Source: Streptomyces sp. A2-16 (GTDB lineage Bacteria > Actinomycetota > Actinomycetes > Streptomycetales > Streptomycetaceae). From it: a stretch of DNA of 64,000 nt. A program made the position numbers and the translations under genes. The stretch covers positions 5,642,001 to 5,706,000 of the forward strand of contig NZ_CP063808.1 in NCBI RefSeq assembly GCF_018128905.1, read 5' to 3'. Under the pieces are notes generated by a model. It made no database searches. It was not told the origin of the DNA and was given only the letters and a program-made list of their open reading frames with translations. Of this stretch, positions 60,673-64,000 are shown in pieces; position 1 is the first letter of the stretch, and every line of letters begins with the position of its first letter.

Positions 60673-60838
60673 CGTGCGTGGACGAAGGTCTGCGGCCGGT
60701 TGCCGCGCGGCCGGCGCAGGGGGATGTCGGAGGTCAGATGAGGGTGCCCCTGATCTCCGGCCCGGCAGGACGCCCGGCGCCCTGCGCCCCGGGACCACCT
60801 CTCCCCGACAGGGCCAACTACTGTTCGGGCCCAGGACG

Positions 60839-60894
60839 TTGACCCGCCTCCGGTGCGACAGCAGAATGAGCCCACCCTTTGAGAGCGCTCTCAA
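60839..60894 (+). promoter_or_regulatory. Promoter with LacI-type operator at the start point
   Basis: TTGACC (60839-60844), 17 bases, CAGAAT (60862-60867). A perfect 16-bp palindrome TTGAGAGCGCTCTCAA (60879-60894) with central CG follows, at about +5 to +20, 32-47 bases before the ATG. The form is typical for LacI/GalR sugar repressors in Streptomyces. Confidence 0.65.
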
Positions 60895-60925
60895 GAATCC
60901 GGGCCCGCACCTCCCGAGGAGACCC

Positions 60926-62326
60926 ATGACCGGCAGCCCCCGCCCGCCCCTCAGCCGCCGTACGCTCATCGGTACCGGCCTCGGAGTCGCGGCCCTCGCC
61001 GCGACCGGCACCGGCACGGCCCAGGCCGCCGGGGGCACGTCGGGGGCCCCGGCCCCCGGGGCGACGGCCGGAGGCCAGGCCACCCGGCGGGCGCAGGCCT
61101 TCCTCGCCGCCGCCATGGACGCCTACCCGGACCACGGCACGATCCGGCTCACCCAGAGCTACACGGACCAGGCGGGGCTGTTCAGCACGGCGTTCACCTA
61201 CGACAACGCCCTGGCGGTCCTGGCCCATCTCGCGTGTCCCACTGGCGGTTCACGGGCCGCGGCCCTCGGGAACGCGCTGCTGTACGCCCAGACCCACGAC
61301 CCCGCCTACGACGACGGCCGGCTGCGGCAGGCGTACAACGTCGGGCCGTACACCTTCTACGACGGCTCCCCGCAGCCGGACGGGTTCGTCAGGGCGGACG
61401 GAACCGCCAACGTCGGTACGCAGTTCGGCTTCACCGGGACCGCCGTGGGCGACATGGCGTGGGCCGGCATCGCGCTCTGCGCGCTCGCCCGGCGGACCGG
61501 TGAACGGCGCTTCCTCACCGGCGCGGTGCGCATCGGCGAGTGGATCGAGCGGGTCGGGCGGACCGACGAGCCGCTCGGCGGCTACAAGTTCGGCGTCAAC
61601 GGGGCGAACGAGAGACTCCCGTTCACCTCGACCGAGCACAACACCGACCTGGTCGGCCTGTTCGGGCGGCTCGCCCGGCTGACCGGCGACGGGGTCTGGC
61701 GGGAGCGCCGCGCGCGGGCCCGGGCCTTCGTCGAGAAGATGTGGGAGCCGTCGGGAGGCTTCTTCTACACGGGCACCAACGACGGCGTGACGGTCAACAA
61801 GTCGCCGATCCCGGAGGACACCCAGACCTGGACCCACCTCGCCCTCGCCTCGAAGGTCCACTCCCGCTCCCTCGACTGGGCCGCGGCCGAGCTGGCCGTC
61901 CGGGACACGGCCGACCGCCCCAACAGCACGGTCCCGGCGGGTCAGTTCTACGAGGGCGTCACCTTCAGCTCCGCGAGCCTGCTGGCGAACGAGGGCGCCC
62001 CCATCGCCGACGGCCAGCCGAGGCCGGACCGCAACGGCATCTGGTTCGAGGGCACCGCCCACCTCGCGCTCGCGCTGCGCGACCGCGGACACGCCGGCGA
62101 CGAGAGGCGTGCCCGCCGTCTGCTCGGCTCGATCGAGCGCGCCCAGGACCTTCTCGGCGGCGCCCAGACCGTCGGCGGAACGGCCCTGCCGGCCGGCTCC
62201 GGCGTCGTCTCGGCGAGCAGCCCGCTCGACACCGGTTTCGGCTTCGGCTACTACCCGTACCGGCACACGGGCGCCACCGCCTGGTACCTCCTGGCCGCCG
62301 CCCGCGCCAATCCGCTGCGGGCGTGA
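60926..62326 (+). CDS. Tat-exported (alpha/alpha)6-barrel, glycosidase-like protein
   Basis: 466 residues, ATG five bases after GAGGAG. Twin-arginine signal (SRRTLIGTGLGVAALAATGTGTAQA). The mature protein is helical with repeating hairpins (TYDNALAVLAHLA, GDMAWAGIALCALARRTGERRFL, EHNTDLVGLFGRLARLTGD, GIWFEGTAHLALALRDRG, FGFGYYPYRHTGATAWYLLAAARANPL), resembling an (alpha/alpha)6 glycoside hydrolase or lyase barrel. Acidic residues in EHNTD and WFEGT are possible catalysts. The LacI-type operator supports a sugar-induced role. No exact GH family is claimed. Confidence 0.7.
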   Translation: MTGSPRPPLSRRTLIGTGLGVAALAATGTGTAQAAGGTSGAPAPGATAGGQATRRAQAFLAAAMDAYPDHGTIRLTQSYTDQAGLFSTAFTYDNALAVLAHLACPTGGSRAAALGNALLYAQTHDPAYDDGRLRQAYNVGPYTFYDGSPQPDGFVRADGTANVGTQFGFTGTAVGDMAWAGIALCALARRTGERRFLTGAVRIGEWIERVGRTDEPLGGYKFGVNGANERLPFTSTEHNTDLVGLFGRLARLTGDGVWRERRARARAFVEKMWEPSGGFFYTGTNDGVTVNKSPIPEDTQTWTHLALASKVHSRSLDWAAAELAVRDTADRPNSTVPAGQFYEGVTFSSASLLANEGAPIADGQPRPDRNGIWFEGTAHLALALRDRGHAGDERRARRLLGSIERAQDLLGGAQTVGGTALPAGSGVVSASSPLDTGFGFGYYPYRHTGATAWYLLAAARANPLRA

Positions 62327-62715
62327 ACCGGGCATCCTGCCACCGATAGCGGCCGGGTGCGCCGGGGGCCGGGCCACGCCCCTGATCGAGCGGGAGTGGC
62401 CCGGAACGCCCCGGCGGCCGCACCGGTCACCGACTCTCAGTGCTGCCGGAGCCGGTCGGCGGACCGCCCTCGCCCGCCCACGAACGGCTGCGCATCCTCG
62501 TGTCCCGGGCCGCCGAACCGGAACGCGGCGGCCCCCTCCCCCGCCGGCCGACGATCTTTGCTGCGCCATTGCACGGACATGACTGGATAACTGCTGATCC
62601 ATGACCGGATGGCTGCCTGTCTGCACTCATGATGGTCGGCGTAAGTAAGGCGTGCCTTCGCTAACCAGCGACCGTGGCGGGCCGAGCACGACTGTCGGTA
62701 AGGGGCGCAGCACCC
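62327..62715. other. Spacer before the iron permease
   Basis: No gene is seen. Near the right end lie ATGACTGGAT and ATGACCGGAT as direct repeats 18 bases apart and the iron box at 62641-62659. Confidence 0.5.
62641..62659. promoter_or_regulatory. DmdR1/IdeR-type iron box
   Basis: GTAAGTAAGGCGTGCCTTC agrees with the iron box TTAGGTTAGGCTAACCTAA at 14 of 19 positions when A/T exchanges at the weak positions are allowed. It contains the perfect core AAGGC-GT-GCCTT and stands 57 bases before the iron permease ATG, as expected for iron-repressed uptake. Confidence 0.5.
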
Positions 62716-64000
62716 ATGTGGGACGACGTGTTTCCAAGCTTCCTCATCGGACTGCGGGAGGGCCTGGAGGCCGGGCTCATCGTCTCCGTTCTCATCGCCA
62801 CGCTGGTGCGGTCCGGGGCCCGGGCCCGGCTGCCGCAGGTGTGGACGGGGGTTCTGGCCGCGATCTCCCTGGCCCTGAGTTTCGGCGCCGTGCTGACCTT
62901 CACCGCCGCGTCCCTGTCCGGAACCGCCCAGGAGGCGTTCGGCGGTGCGCTGAGCGTGGTGGCGGTCGGGTTCGTCACGGCGATGGTGTTCTGGATGCGC
63001 CGCTCGGCGCGCACCTTCTCCGGTGAGATCCGGGAGAAGGTCACCGGGGCGCTGGGCATGGGCGCGGGCATGCTGATCGTCACCTCGTTCCTGGCGGTGG
63101 GCCGCGAGGGTCTGGAGACCGCGCTGTTCCTGTGGACCACGGCCCGCGCGGCCGGCGAGTCCGCGGGCCCCCTCACCGGTGCCGGTATCGGCCTGGTTCT
63201 CGCGGCGGGCCTGTGCTGGGGGCTGTACCGCCGCGTCCTGCACATCAACCTGACCAGGTTCTTCACCGCCACCGGAGCCGTCCTCGTCGTGATCGCGGCG
63301 GGCGTGCTCGGATACGGTCTGCGCGACCTCCAGGAGGGCGGGGTACTGCCCGGCGGCACGTCGTACGCGGTCGATCTCGGCGGCAGTGTCGACGCGGGGG
63401 CCTGGTACAGCACCCTCGTGCAGGGCGTGCTCAACCTGACGCCGACCATGACCTGGCTCCAGGTGGCCGGGTACGTCGGCTACCTCGCGGTCGTGATGAC
63501 ACTGTTCCTGCGCAGCACGCCGACCGGTCCCAAGGCCAGTGCCCCTGAGCTCCCGCCGACGGAATCACCCGCCAAGCCCCGGGAGGCGCGACCGGTTCGG
63601 ACGGCTGGAGAGACGCCGCCTGCCGCAGAAACCCCGGACGCGGAACCCGCCCCGACGGCGCGGGAGACGGAACCGGCCGCGCCGGACCGGCACACGGAGC
63701 CCGCCCGTCCCGTGCCCGCTCGTGGCCGGCCCGCCTGGGTGGTTCCCGTCGCGGTCGTCGCCCTGCCGGCCGTGCTGGCGGGAGCGGCCGTCGCCCTCGG
63801 CGGTTCCCGGCCGGCCGGCGCCCAGACCGTCGCCGTGTCCGAGACGGACTGCGGCAAGGGCTTCACCGCGCCCAAGCCCGGGCGACGGACCTTCCGGATG
63901 CGCAACACCGGCGACAAGACCTCCGAGGTGTACCTCATCGCCCCGGACACCGGCGCGGTCTACGGCGAGGTCGAGGGCCTCGCCCCCGGCACCACCCGTG
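62716..64000 (+). CDS. efeU: FTR1-family iron permease EfeU fused to an EfeO-like cupredoxin domain (3' end outside window)
   Basis: At least 428 residues. Residues 1-270 are a seven-TM FTR1 permease with two REGLE iron-binding motifs (LREGLEAG at 13-20 and a second, GREGLETA, near 132). A 65-residue Pro/Glu-rich linker (271-337), an eighth TM helix (WVVPVAVVALPAVLAGAAV, about 339-360), then ETDCGKGFTAPKPGRRTFRM...VEGLAPGTTR, which resembles the N-terminal cupredoxin domain of EfeO. The frame is open to the edge. EfeU imports ferric iron after extracellular oxidation. The usual EfeO is a separate lipoprotein, so this looks like a permease-cupredoxin fusion; a peptidase-M75 part may follow. 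Confidence 0.85.
   Translation, partial: MWDDVFPSFLIGLREGLEAGLIVSVLIATLVRSGARARLPQVWTGVLAAISLALSFGAVLTFTAASLSGTAQEAFGGALSVVAVGFVTAMVFWMRRSARTFSGEIREKVTGALGMGAGMLIVTSFLAVGREGLETALFLWTTARAAGESAGPLTGAGIGLVLAAGLCWGLYRRVLHINLTRFFTATGAVLVVIAAGVLGYGLRDLQEGGVLPGGTSYAVDLGGSVDAGAWYSTLVQGVLNLTPTMTWLQVAGYVGYLAVVMTLFLRSTPTGPKASAPELPPTESPAKPREARPVRTAGETPPAAETPDAEPAPTARETEPAAPDRHTEPARPVPARGRPAWVVPVAVVALPAVLAGAAVALGGSRPAGAQTVAVSETDCGKGFTAPKPGRRTFRMRNTGDKTSEVYLIAPDTGAVYGEVEGLAPGTTR

Larger units (their letters stand above)
60529..60925. other. About 400-bp regulatory spacer
   Basis: No protein-like frame. It contains the hairpin at 60622-60672, a promoter at 60839-60867 and a LacI-type operator at 60879-60894, in that order before the glycosidase-like gene. 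Confidence 0.6.

Noticed and set aside
1..64000. tRNA, rRNA, CRISPR array, insertion sequence or phage attachment site
   Set aside because: No cloverleaf, rRNA, spacer-repeat array, transposase motif or terminal inverted repeats were recognised.

Overview
The window is chromosomal DNA of a Streptomyces-type actinomycete. It is very GC-rich, with frequent GTG and TTG starts. It encodes a chaplin with a sortase signal, an SsgA-like sporulation protein, an NsdA-family regulator and a DUF397 protein, and rare TTA leucine codons occur in four genes. I see no tRNA, rRNA, CRISPR array or insertion sequence.

1-11 kb: a membrane GGDEF/EAL protein, cut by the left edge, is fused in one reading frame to an alpha-oxoamine-synthase-type PLP enzyme and followed by a small-molecule methyltransferase. 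Then come a chaplin with a sigma-BldN-like promoter, a secreted S33 peptidase, a GNAT, a MarR/thioesterase pair with a perfect operator, a leaderless baeRF-type protein and an SsgA-like gene behind a perfect Crp-type box. 11-22 kb: a PAS-PP2C phosphatase, an NsdA-family regulator, an APH-fold kinase, a secreted amidase and a giant XRE-NTPase-WD40 protein. Three of these carry TTA codons, which suggests bldA control. 22-27 kb: a LuxR-type LAL regulator and small regulatory or unknown genes.

27-45 kb: a lipid/acyl-CoA region. Two thiolase-fold proteins, a double DUF35 protein and an enoyl-CoA hydratase form one minus-strand run that diverges from an acyl-CoA synthetase. The set matches in type, size and order the mycobacterial ltp3-ltp4-Rv3521 / echA19-fadD19 steroid side-chain genes. 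The same 17-bp palindrome type found in that divergent promoter recurs in front of a nitronate-monooxygenase/acyl-CoA-synthetase pair at 45 kb. A FadE26-type acyl-CoA dehydrogenase at 58-59.5 kb has a sequence matching the KstR consensus. Between these lie an LTA-synthase-like sulfatase, PaaK, RidA/HxlR, another acyl-CoA synthetase and a penicillin/AHL-acylase-type Ntn hydrolase.

45-64 kb: a serine hydrolase preceded by a 35-bp tandem repeat; a small scar with two gene tails; an FAD oxidoreductase; a Ser/Thr kinase with nine TPRs; an MpaB-type protein; and a two-component system next to a GT2-GtrA/GT39 membrane glycosylation pair. The end holds a Csp-like copper-storage protein, a Tat-exported glycosidase-like protein behind a LacI-type operator, and an iron permease (EfeU) that continues in frame into an EfeO-like cupredoxin domain and runs off the right edge behind an iron box.

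Protein calls rest on recognised motifs and family-level similarity judged by eye. Operator calls rest on visible symmetry and remembered consensus sequences. No database search was run.
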